The notes beneath the pieces were generated by a model. It saw only the letters and a list, made by a program, of their open reading frames with translations, was not told the DNA's origin and did not search any database. A stretch of 12,742 nt of DNA, from NCBI GenBank assembly GCA_021828345.1, contig JAJZJI010000027.1:1-12742 (forward strand), written 5' to 3'. A program made the position numbers and the translations under genes. Shown piece by piece: positions 6,516-12,742 of the stretch. Source of the stretch: Microcaldota archaeon. GTDB taxonomy: Archaea > Micrarchaeota > Micrarchaeia > Micrarchaeales > Micrarchaeaceae. Position 1 is the first letter of the stretch. Each line of letters opens with the position of its first letter.

Positions 6516-6716
6516 TTGTTGAAAGGGGACCATTAAAAATTTTATTATATTTATATTTTATATGACACCCCAAATTTTTACATTACTAGATCGTAACATC
6601 TTCTTCTATCTAAATAATAGAATATCGTAGTGATTTAGCATTTCTTTCACTTATAGACTATCGCCCCATAGCAATCGTAAGAATTAAATCTCTTTATAGC
6701 AAAATAAATAAATATT
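6516..6716. promoter_or_regulatory. Divergent intergenic region with promoter of the ASCH gene
   Basis: This very A+T-rich spacer lies between the divergently transcribed rpl1 and ASCH-domain genes. CTTTATAGC (6692-6700) is a TATA-like box about 20-24 nt before the ATG at 6717. With no Shine-Dalgarno between them, leaderless transcription is likely. A 16-nt near-identical direct repeat (aataatagaatat[t/c]gt) occurs at 6469-6484 and 6613-6628. I see no credible gene in the rest. Confidence 0.4.
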
Positions 6717-7178
6717 ATGATACAAAAAACATTAGAAAATACCAAAATAAAAAACAGAAAGGTCATGTTACTTGCGCTTAAGCCCAAATGGGCGGATGAG
6801 ATACTTTCAGGTAACAAAAGATGGGAATATCGTAGAGTGACTATGCATGTTGAACCAAACGCACGAATGCTTTTTTATGCTTCTGGAGATATCCATGCGA
6901 TAGTGGGTGAAGCTATAGTAGATACAGTTCTGAATGAACCTTTAGACCTGTTAATACAACATACAGTAGATGATGTGCCAGAAAAAGAAGCGGACTTGAG
7001 ACGATGGTTTATCGGACGAAATATAGGTCATGCCATAAAAATCAAACATCCGGTAAGATATGAAAAACCACTCACTCTCGACATAATTAGAGAACATATA
7101 TATAAATTTATGCCGCCGCAAGGATTCTACTACCTAAAAGATGAGCACCCATTGCTTAGACTGTTGCCTAGCAAATAA
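6717..7178 (+). CDS. ASCH-domain protein (predicted RNA-binding/regulatory, COG4933-like)
   Basis: Residues 17-40 (VMLLALKPKWADEILSGNKRWEYRR) carry the ASCH hallmark: a beta strand, K-P-x-W/Y-A-x-x-I-L-x-G-x-K, then E-x-R-R. Further on come LFYASGDIHAIVGEAIV (52-68) and the C-terminal PPQGFYYL (133-140), both usual in the archaeal single-domain group annotated as ASCH-domain predicted regulators. ASCH is a PUA-like fold thought to bind RNA, but the cellular role of this group is not established. Complete at 153 residues. The first ATG fits a leaderless start about 22 nt after a TATA-like box. An internal ATG at 6765 would give a protein starting at MLLALKPK, as many relatives do, making the Lys-rich first 16 residues an extension. 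It is the only plus-strand gene between the minus-strand operons. Confidence 0.82.
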   Translation: MIQKTLENTKIKNRKVMLLALKPKWADEILSGNKRWEYRRVTMHVEPNARMLFYASGDIHAIVGEAIVDTVLNEPLDLLIQHTVDDVPEKEADLRRWFIGRNIGHAIKIKHPVRYEKPLTLDIIREHIYKFMPPQGFYYLKDEHPLLRLLPSK

Positions 7179-7437
7179 GATTGTAATTTTAGGGTTTTGT
7201 ATTGTCCATGAGCTTGATGTGAATTCCAATTACGCCATTTTGCTTTTCCTTTTAAACGGTATAGTTTTCCTTTTGTAGATTTATCTGATCTTTTATACTC
7301 AGATATTGGGCATGATCGAACTTAGATTTGTCAAAATTTAAAAAAAGGCCACAAAAGGAACCGAAAATAAAAAGACCTGCACCCACAAGACAATTTCATC
7401 CCACCGCTTACATATCAATTATAAAAATATTCAAATA
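7179..7437. other. Intergenic region between convergent ASCH gene and secY; possible decayed small ORF
   Basis: The 259-bp stretch between two convergent genes has no strong gene call. On the minus strand a frame opens at GTG 7386 and runs 44 codons to a TAA at 7254-7252, then continues 20 more codons to a second TAA at 7191-7189. Its first part is hydrophobic (GAGLFIFGSFCGLFLNF) and the rest polar. The poor ribosome-binding spacing and the internal stop argue against a functional gene. T- and A-rich runs probably serve as terminators for both neighbours. TTCCTTTTG near 7270 and CAAAAGGAA near 7355 form a distant inverted repeat. Confidence 0.4.
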
Positions 7438-8901
7438 TCATTTTGCTATCTTGTTTAATATTGGATATGTATCGTATAACCGCTCCTGCTCTAACTGCTG
7501 ATATAGCATGTATATTATACCCACAGTAAGTAGTATGCCCATTCCCGTGCCTACGGCTCCGGTGAGTGTTGCGAGAGCTGCAAGCAATCCAACGAATATA
7601 CTTCCCAGTACCGTAACAGTCGGTATGTATTTGTTAAGTAGCGATTCTACAATTCTTGGATCTCTTCTAAACCCTGGTATCTGCCAACCCATTGAACCTA
7701 ACTGCTCAGCTATATTCTTTGCACCCTGGCCAGACATTTCTACCCAGAACTTTCCAAAGATTATACATAATATTATCAGAACAACAACATACACTATCGC
7801 ATGCACCCATTCTGGAATTAACATCACTCCTCCCCATGGAAGAAATAGTGAACTTGTACTAGTAAGTAGATACTGTATGTATGGACCATATCCACCAATA
7901 CCTAAAGGCGCTGCGTATGGCAGAGGAAATGTTGGGGATATAAGATAGGTTATACCTCCAGTTAATTGAAGGGTTGTGCCACCAGATGCTGTACCGACCG
8001 GCTGATAGTATGCTATGAACTTTGCAAGATTTGCAAATGTTCCAGTAACATTTGCTATAAATCTAAACCACACAGTTAAACTCAATTCAAGTGCGGATGC
8101 AAGTATTACAGGCAATACACTAACATAAAGAAATGGAATGGGCAGTCTTCCACCAACACCACGCAATTGTTCAAAAGATAATGGAAGCTCTACCTTCGTC
8201 TCATATGCGTATATGCTAACTGCGAATATTAGTATTGAGAAGAATAATGGAGCGAAGACAAGCACCATATTTGATATTGCGGCTGCGCCTCCAGCACTAA
8301 GTACTGCGCCTGCTTCTGGTAGAAGTATCTCTATTGTTCCAGCAATTATTGCATATGAAACACCGCTTGCTATGAACATATTAATACCAGATGTTACACC
8401 ATATTTGCTCATCATCTCATCTAAGAATATTATGGCAATGGCTCCGATTGCAAGCTGCAATACTACAATACCGATGAAGGCTGTGGATATAACAGGAACG
8501 AATCCGCTTATAGAATACGCAAATGATTCAACTACTGCTATCACTATTGAGAGCAGCTTTTGAAATGCTTGATAGCGCGCTTTCTCCGCAGGATTTTCCA
8601 TATCTATTTTAAATAGACCAGAGCCGGATATGAATTGAAGCAGTATACTTGCAAGCACTATTGGACCTATTCCAACAGTTATTATACTACCTATTTTAGC
8701 TGCAAATATTATACTGACAAGCTGCAATGTTGATGTGCTTGTGGTATTACTAACTCCATATGCATTCACATTATATAAAACAAAATATACTGCAAGTATT
8801 GCTCCAGTCCAATAAATCTTTTCCCTAAGCGATAATGGTTTAGAGGGCGGTTTTATTGCAGGTATAAATCTTGAAATCTTATCCATGAATTCCATTGCCA
8901 T
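7438..8901 (-). CDS. secY: Preprotein translocase subunit SecY
   Basis: Central channel of the Sec translocon in the cytoplasmic membrane. The 487 residues contain about ten hydrophobic helices. Archaeal landmarks are visible: the basic N-terminus before TM1, GIGPIVLASILLQFI (TM2b region, near residue 78), SGINMFIASGV (TM4-TM5), the basic cytoplasmic loop with LRGVGGRLPIPFLYVSVLPVI (before TM7), and the C5 loop MSGQGAKNIAEQL followed by GWQIPGFRRDPR (405-416), which contacts the ribosome. The ATG at 8901 has GGTG (8912-8909) 7 nt upstream; a second in-frame ATG at 8895 is less well placed. It lies 27 bp downstream of the V4R gene and is probably co-transcribed with it. In many archaea secY sits at the end of the large ribosomal protein cluster, which is not seen here. 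Confidence 0.97.
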   Translation of the reverse strand: MAMEFMDKISRFIPAIKPPSKPLSLREKIYWTGAILAVYFVLYNVNAYGVSNTTSTSTLQLVSIIFAAKIGSIITVGIGPIVLASILLQFISGSGLFKIDMENPAEKARYQAFQKLLSIVIAVVESFAYSISGFVPVISTAFIGIVVLQLAIGAIAIIFLDEMMSKYGVTSGINMFIASGVSYAIIAGTIEILLPEAGAVLSAGGAAAISNMVLVFAPLFFSILIFAVSIYAYETKVELPLSFEQLRGVGGRLPIPFLYVSVLPVILASALELSLTVWFRFIANVTGTFANLAKFIAYYQPVGTASGGTTLQLTGGITYLISPTFPLPYAAPLGIGGYGPYIQYLLTSTSSLFLPWGGVMLIPEWVHAIVYVVVLIILCIIFGKFWVEMSGQGAKNIAEQLGSMGWQIPGFRRDPRIVESLLNKYIPTVTVLGSIFVGLLAALATLTGAVGTGMGILLTVGIIYMLYQQLEQERLYDTYPILNKIAK

Positions 8902-8928
8902 TAGAAAACACCATTATCTGCTTTTTAT

Positions 8929-10047
8929 CTACTTTTTCTCCTTTATCTTTATAAGATATTTATTATAACGCTTCTCTTCTATTGCATCAAGCTGCTTTTT
9001 CATACCCTGGCTCTCTAAAAAGCCTTTTATGAATGCAAGTGATGCGTCGACAAATTGGCGCCTTGATGATATAACGTCAAATTCAACCGTTATATTTAAC
9101 GGCTTCACACTTTTTACTTTTAGTTCACCAAAGTTTAATAAGCTTATTATTCGCTCAAGCTCCTTTATCGTTTTCTGTTTACTATTTATATACATATTAG
9201 AATTGATTGCATTGCCCATCTGTATTCCAGAATAATAGAGCAATTTATTTATTATATCAGAATATTTTACATGCAATAGAGAATGCCATAGCAGCTGATT
9301 ATATAACATACTAAAATGTTTATTAGTATACTCTTTTTTTATAATTCTATTTGACATATATGATGTAAACTCCACTATTGTATCCTCTACAAGTATAGTA
9401 CTATCGCTTTTTATGAGATGCTTTGTTTCGGTAAATGCACATCTATCATCCCCATTAGAAATGCATTCATGCTCGCGTATTATAGTTGTCATACCGCGCA
9501 TCGTACTTATAAATCCAGATATTATCCCAGCCTCAAGATTATGTATGTGAGAACCTATATTAAATTCTGGCGAATCGTATACAGCAAATGAAAAACCGGA
9601 TATATCATTGCTATTATCTATTATCTGCTTATAACCTATGCTCTGAAAAAAATCCACAAGCCCTATTATAGGATTAATATTATAAATAGGATTTTTACTT
9701 GACATACAACTCTTATATAACATGCGCCCAATGCCTGCGCCATACCTAAACTGCATCTCTCTTAGTGATGGAGTTAAATTAGATAGTAACCTGTTAAATA
9801 ATATCGCAGAATCATCCACAATATACTCATTGTATTCATTACTATTATAACGTATACCATTAAGAAGAAGCTCTTCATAGCTCTGTGGAGCTGCGCGCAC
9901 TTGATTGGTCGCTTTTGAATTGTGGTGTTTCTTATATTTAGGTGCAACTTTTCTTATGGATCTTATGATGTTTTTTGCACTCTTTTGTTTATGCTCTTTT
10001 AAACTAGATATTCTTTCTTTTTTTTGTTTATTCTTTTTTACACTCAT
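8929..10047 (-). CDS. V4R-domain protein with basic N-terminus, possible degenerate second V4R
   Basis: Residues 1-50 are strongly basic (MSVKKNKQKKERI, then many Lys/Arg/His), followed by a V4R (4-vinyl reductase) small-molecule-binding-type domain at about 85-207. Within it lie the helix REMQFRYGAGIGRMLYKS and the typical signature NLEAGIISGF with a later C-x(3)-GD-x(2)-C-x-F pattern (Cys195, Gly199-Asp200, Cys203, Phe205). The segment 265-350 (INKLLYYSGIQMGN, then ASLAFIKGFLESQ) looks like a second, Cys-less copy. V4R is related to the Bet3 family of eukaryotic TRAPP and to ligand-sensing domains; ligand and role here are unknown. No membrane helix or signal peptide is seen. A TATA-like element near 10110-10095 and GGTTGGGAT before the ATG suggest its own promoter. 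secY follows after 27 bp, so expression is probably linked. Confidence 0.75.
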   Translation of the reverse strand: MSVKKNKQKKERISSLKEHKQKSAKNIIRSIRKVAPKYKKHHNSKATNQVRAAPQSYEELLLNGIRYNSNEYNEYIVDDSAILFNRLLSNLTPSLREMQFRYGAGIGRMLYKSCMSSKNPIYNINPIIGLVDFFQSIGYKQIIDNSNDISGFSFAVYDSPEFNIGSHIHNLEAGIISGFISTMRGMTTIIREHECISNGDDRCAFTETKHLIKSDSTILVEDTIVEFTSYMSNRIIKKEYTNKHFSMLYNQLLWHSLLHVKYSDIINKLLYYSGIQMGNAINSNMYINSKQKTIKELERIISLLNFGELKVKSVKPLNITVEFDVISSRRQFVDASLAFIKGFLESQGMKKQLDAIEEKRYNKYLIKIKEKK

Positions 10048-10153
10048 TAAATCCCAACCAAACGCATTACAAATTACAGTCTATAATCATATTGCATGTT
10101 TATATGCCTTTTTGTATGCAGAAATATTTTACAGTTATATTTAATAAATTACT

Positions 10154-10666
10154 CTATCGTCTTGTTTTTTTCAGCTTGCACATTCCATTAAGCCTTGATA
10201 AATAGTAAATTGATATTATAACATTTATTAAAATTATTACAATGAGCAATGCATTCGAATTATTAGCTATTGCAACATCTATGTATGTGGCTTCCGCCGA
10301 TCCTAAAATAATTGCTATTATTGATACAAATATGGGAAAGGCACATCCGCATCCGATAACCATTCCCGTAATAAAAGAGCCTATTATAGATATTGGAGAA
10401 CCCGCAAAAGATAATTTCTTCCCACTATTTATTATTAAAAATATGCTTATTGTAAATAAAATTGAGGACGAAATCGCAATAAGGTAAATAAGATAATTTG
10501 AATAAATTGAAGTAAATAAGAGTATTCCGCGATTCTGGAGTCTTATCGAATATATTATTGCATAATAATAAGTTAAAAACAGCACGACATTTATCAGTAG
10601 ATATTTAGGATTCTTATATATACGATATAAATTCACTAAAATATTTTCGGTTATGTTATCACGCAC
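10154..10666 (-). CDS. Four-helix membrane protein with a GCGCAFP motif
   Basis: No family is recognised with certainty. The 170 residues show four hydrophobic segments: about 21-41, 57-79, 92-122 and 136-156, with a Lys/Arg-rich C-terminus (KLKKTRR) that suggests a cytoplasmic end. The third segment holds TGMVIGCGCAFPIF, placing Cys106 and Cys108 next to a Pro inside or at the edge of the membrane. This is reminiscent of the Cys-Pro helices of CcdA/DsbD-like electron carriers, though it does not match their exact signature. The start is the GTG at 10666, overlapping the end of the upstream DUF929 gene by 8 nt, so translation is coupled. The overlap with a CxxC thioredoxin-like gene suggests joint function in extracytoplasmic thiol chemistry; this is inference. 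Confidence 0.7.
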   Translation of the reverse strand: MRDNITENILVNLYRIYKNPKYLLINVVLFLTYYYAIIYSIRLQNRGILLFTSIYSNYLIYLIAISSSILFTISIFLIINSGKKLSFAGSPISIIGSFITGMVIGCGCAFPIFVSIIAIILGSAEATYIDVAIANNSNALLIVIILINVIISIYYLSRLNGMCKLKKTRR

Positions 10667-11702
10667 TCAAATTGGAGAGCTGCTCTATTGTTTTTATTGT
10701 GGGTGTTTTGCAAATCGATGCATTATTGTTTATAGATGCGCAGATATAGGACACGTATACATCTGCAGCAGCATATTCAGAATAAGAAAATGGATCATTG
10801 AAGTTTTTCAATTGTGAAATAACCTGTGCATGCGTCATCTCCTCAAGTGGATATGGAGGTGAAGATACGCTGCCATTGCCAAGTATCACAGCATCCGCTC
10901 CATTATATAATACATTGCCCCAAAGCAAAAATGGAGTGCCCCTAAACTTTGAGGTATTGTTCATAAAACGCATCGCATCAATATATGTAGCATTAGGCGC
11001 TTTTTGTACAAAATAATATAGCGGCTTAAATTCAAAACCTAATTTTACAGGGGATTCATAATCGGCTGATACAAAATTTATATAATTGCTAGAATAGCTA
11101 TTCCCATATGATATATTCGAAGGTGTAGTGTAATTGTATGCCGCCCAGTACAGTGTAGGTAGATCGCCATCCCCAAAGCTACTATAACCCTCATATAAGG
11201 ATGAAAAATTTCCAAATCGTGACAATGCAAGCGCTATTGCCCATCGATTTTCACCGCAAAATATACAGGATAGAGCGCCCATATATATCACCGTTGGTTT
11301 TCCATTTATCATTATCGCATTATATTTATCTGAACTATTTATTGAGGTTATAAATACGGATGAATTTATTGAATTATTTAGTAGCATATTACCCGCAATC
11401 TCAAAATAGCTATTTGGCGCATAATTTATTACATTTAGCTCGCTCGTATTAAGTGGCATATCTATATTGGTAAGCCTATGCCCTACATTATTTATTGTTG
11501 CATTAGAATTAGATGCAGCAGTATTTGCTAATATAATTGTATTTGCATGTGCAATACCCGCTATACTCTCCTGGAGATATGTATTTTGATATAATAGATA
11601 TATAACTGAGATTGCAAGTAGGGCTATCGCAAGTATAAATATATAATTGTAAATACGCTGTTTATAGAGTTCCTTTGCAACACTGCCGCTATTTTGGTTC
11701 AT
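10659..11702 (-). CDS. DUF929-type thioredoxin-fold exported protein (CIFC active site)
   Basis: Predicted membrane-anchored, extracytoplasmic thiol-disulfide protein. A single hydrophobic helix (about 19-38, after Lys14 and Arg16) anchors the N-terminus. The body from about 90 fits DUF929, known mostly from acidophilic and thermophilic archaea: PTVIYMGALSCIFCGENRWAI carries the CxxC pair (Cys146, Cys149), followed by ALSRFGNFSSL (159-169), and GTPFLLWGN (255-263) supplies the thioredoxin cis-Pro at Pro257. Cys321 and Cys331 near the C-terminus could form a structural disulfide. At least ten Asn-x-Ser/Thr sequons are spread through the protein, consistent with a surface location. The ATG at 11702 follows GGTATTTT. 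A palindrome and a TATA-like box lie just upstream. The stop overlaps the start of the GCGC membrane gene. Confidence 0.82.
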   Translation of the reverse strand: MNQNSGSVAKELYKQRIYNYIFILAIALLAISVIYLLYQNTYLQESIAGIAHANTIILANTAASNSNATINNVGHRLTNIDMPLNTSELNVINYAPNSYFEIAGNMLLNNSINSSVFITSINSSDKYNAIMINGKPTVIYMGALSCIFCGENRWAIALALSRFGNFSSLYEGYSSFGDGDLPTLYWAAYNYTTPSNISYGNSYSSNYINFVSADYESPVKLGFEFKPLYYFVQKAPNATYIDAMRFMNNTSKFRGTPFLLWGNVLYNGADAVILGNGSVSSPPYPLEEMTHAQVISQLKNFNDPFSYSEYAAADVYVSYICASINNNASICKTPTIKTIEQLSNLSA

Positions 11703-11715
11703 AAAATACCATTGT

Positions 11716-11736
11716 GTAAATATTTTTAATATTTAC
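11716..11736. promoter_or_regulatory. Perfect 9-bp palindrome, candidate operator
   Basis: GTAAATATT (11716-11724) and AATATTTAC (11728-11736) are exact inverted repeats with a 3-bp TTT spacer. The element lies 13 bp upstream of the DUF929 start codon. A TATA-like AAGATATATATTC (11754-11742) on the minus strand would put the transcription start about 25 nt downstream, inside the palindrome. A dimeric repressor binding here could block the DUF929-membrane operon and perhaps the divergent tatD. Chance pairing in A+T-rich DNA is possible. Confidence 0.45.
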
Positions 11737-11792
11737 TTATAGAATATATATCTTAATTAATATAAAGCTACCAGATACTTTTGGTGATATTA

Positions 11793-12596
11793 ATGCAGCT
11801 TCAATCAAATACAGTAATGCAGCAGCAAAATAGCAGCATAGTGGAACTTGCGGATGCACACTGCCATTTGGATATATTCGAGAATTTTAATATAATAAAA
11901 CAATCGATATCTAGAGGCGTTAAAATAATAATAGGCAATGGAATAGATACGCCATCGAATATGAAGGCTGTTGAATTAAGCGATAATATCAATATTTTTG
12001 CGACAATGGGAGTTGATCCCGAAAATGCAATAATAATGGGGGATGATGAATTAGAATTTAATATTAAATTGATACGTGAAAATAAAGGCAGAATTGTAGG
12101 CATAGGCGAAGTTGGGCTGGACAATAAAATAGCGCTAAATAATGATCAAAAAAATAGGCAGCTGTATGTATTTAATAGAATGATAGATTTAGCATTGGAG
12201 TTAGATCTTCCAGTATCAATTCATTCGCGTGGAGCCTTTGATGATGTTATCAATGTTCTATTAAGCAAAAATGTAAAGCGCGTGCACATGCATTTTTTCG
12301 AGGGGGATGAGAACCAAGCAAAGGTGCTTGCGGACAATAACTTTTTTATATCCGTTCCACCCGTTGAGACCTCAAAGAGAAAGCGCGCTATAAATACTAT
12401 GCCCCTTAGCAATATAATGACCGAAACGGATTCCCCAGTAGTCGGAAAGAGTCCAATGGATGTATCAATATCACTAGGCATGATAGCAAATACCAAAAAA
12501 ATTGATTATAACGAAGCGGCTATTGCGATAATGAACAATACCAAAGCTTTTTTTAATATTAGCAACAAATTAAAAGGATATAAGCAGATAAGATAG
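11793..12596 (+). CDS. tatD: TatD family metal-dependent hydrolase (predicted DNase)
   Basis: TIM-barrel amidohydrolase-superfamily enzyme; characterised TatD proteins are Mg2+-dependent nucleases. All expected metal-site motifs are visible (numbering from this start): DAHCHLD (21-27) with the HxH pair, GIGEVGLD (103-110) with Glu106, VSIHSRGA (141-148) with His144, VHMHFFEGD (165-173) with His167, and ETDSPV (211-216) with Asp213. The 267 residues match the family. The ATG at 11793 is chosen because GGTGAT (11783-11788) lies 4 nt upstream; the same frame extends to a TTG at 11781, but that would place the Shine-Dalgarno inside the gene. AATATAAAG (11759-11767) is a TATA-like box. The gene is divergent from the DUF929 operon and has T-rich sequence after its stop. 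Confidence 0.92.
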   Translation: MQLQSNTVMQQQNSSIVELADAHCHLDIFENFNIIKQSISRGVKIIIGNGIDTPSNMKAVELSDNINIFATMGVDPENAIIMGDDELEFNIKLIRENKGRIVGIGEVGLDNKIALNNDQKNRQLYVFNRMIDLALELDLPVSIHSRGAFDDVINVLLSKNVKRVHMHFFEGDENQAKVLADNNFFISVPPVETSKRKRAINTMPLSNIMTETDSPVVGKSPMDVSISLGMIANTKKIDYNEAAIAIMNNTKAFFNISNKLKGYKQIR

Positions 12597-12648
12597 TGTA
12601 TTGTATTTTATTTGCATAGATATTAGCATATTACAGAAATTTACATAT

Positions 12649-12723
12649 GGGCCCGTAGCTCAGCTTGGACAGAGCGGCAGACTTCTAATCTGATGGCCGC
12701 GGGTTCAAATCCCGCCGGGCCCG
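12649..12723 (+). tRNA. tRNA-Arg (anticodon UCU)
   Basis: A 75-nt cloverleaf is complete. The 7-bp acceptor GGGCCCG pairs with CGGGCCC, with G73 as discriminator. The D-stem is GCTC/GAGC with the loop containing GG. The anticodon arm has loop CTTCTAA, giving anticodon TCT (reads AGA; Arg). The variable loop is 5 nt, and the T-arm is GCGGG-TTCAAAT-CCCGC. The first anticodon-stem pair (27-43) is a G.A mismatch, the other four being Watson-Crick. No intron and no encoded CCA are present. The upstream TTTGCATAGATATTAG region may hold its TATA element. Confidence 0.97.
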
Positions 12724-12742
12724 ATACGTAAATGTTTATGCC

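Noticed and set aside
6520..6572. GGGG...CCCC flanks around an A+T-rich core, possible long hairpin
   Set aside because: Only about four G-C pairs match and the adjacent bases do not pair, so no stable stem is supported.
7331..7399. 22-codon minus-strand ATG frame beginning at 7399, near a GGTGGG
   Set aside because: The GGTGGG directly abuts the ATG with no spacing, and the peptide has no recognisable features.
7179..7437. Possible C/D box small RNA (a TGATGTG near 7215)
   Set aside because: No proper RTGATGA box C with matching CTGA box D at suitable spacing was found on either strand.
7508..8563. Two long plus-strand frames opposite secY (7508-7948 and 8138-8563)
   Set aside because: They are antisense to a full-length, motif-confirmed SecY. 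Their length is explained by the codon composition of a membrane protein gene.
11801..12496. Minus-strand frames opposite tatD
   Set aside because: tatD has all catalytic motifs in the plus frame; the opposite frames lack start signals and recognisable domains.
1..12742. CRISPR arrays, insertion sequences, inteins
   Set aside because: No regularly spaced repeats, transposase-like genes or terminal inverted repeats were seen, and the atpA P-loop is uninterrupted.

Overview
The window reads as an A+T-rich archaeal chromosome segment. The evidence is an A-type (V/A) ATPase cluster, archaeal-type L1, L10/P0 and P1 (ending GLAGLFG), an archaeal SecY, GGTG/GGTGA-type ribosome binding sites, AT-rich TATA-like boxes and some apparently leaderless starts. 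A DUF929 thioredoxin-fold protein, compact genes and a shortened P0 would fit a small-genome, possibly acidophilic archaeon (DPANN/ARMAN-like). That lineage guess is inference only. Genes are tightly packed and almost all lie on the minus strand.

Layout in minus-strand transcription order, from the right end: a DUF929 disulfide/thioredoxin-like exported protein (11702-10659) overlaps a four-helix membrane protein with a GCGC motif (10666-10154). Next come a basic protein with a V4R domain (10047-8929) and secY (8901-7438). After a 259-bp gap and an ASCH-domain gene on the plus strand (6717-7178), the ribosomal stalk operon rpl1-rpl10-rpl12 (6422-4631) ends in a hairpin. A two-cluster ferredoxin (4494-4120), another hairpin and a divergent Ham1/ITPase-family protein (3998-3405) follow. 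The A-type ATPase genes then run K-E-C-F-A (3300 to 1), with atpA cut off by the window edge. At the right end tatD (11793-12596) and tRNA-Arg(UCU) (12649-12723) are on the plus strand.

The genes fall into three groups: energy conservation (A1Ao ATPase rotor, stalks and catalytic subunit, plus ferredoxin), translation (L1 stalk and P stalk, tRNA-Arg), and export with envelope folding (SecY, DUF929 protein, GCGC membrane protein). The unusual points are: an ITPase homologue whose base-recognition motifs are replaced while metal-binding residues remain; a P0 lacking the third spine helix and acidic tail although P1 keeps its tail; the overlapping thioredoxin-like/GCGC membrane pair behind a perfect palindrome; a V4R protein of unknown role directly upstream of secY; and a ferredoxin with a long insert between its clusters.
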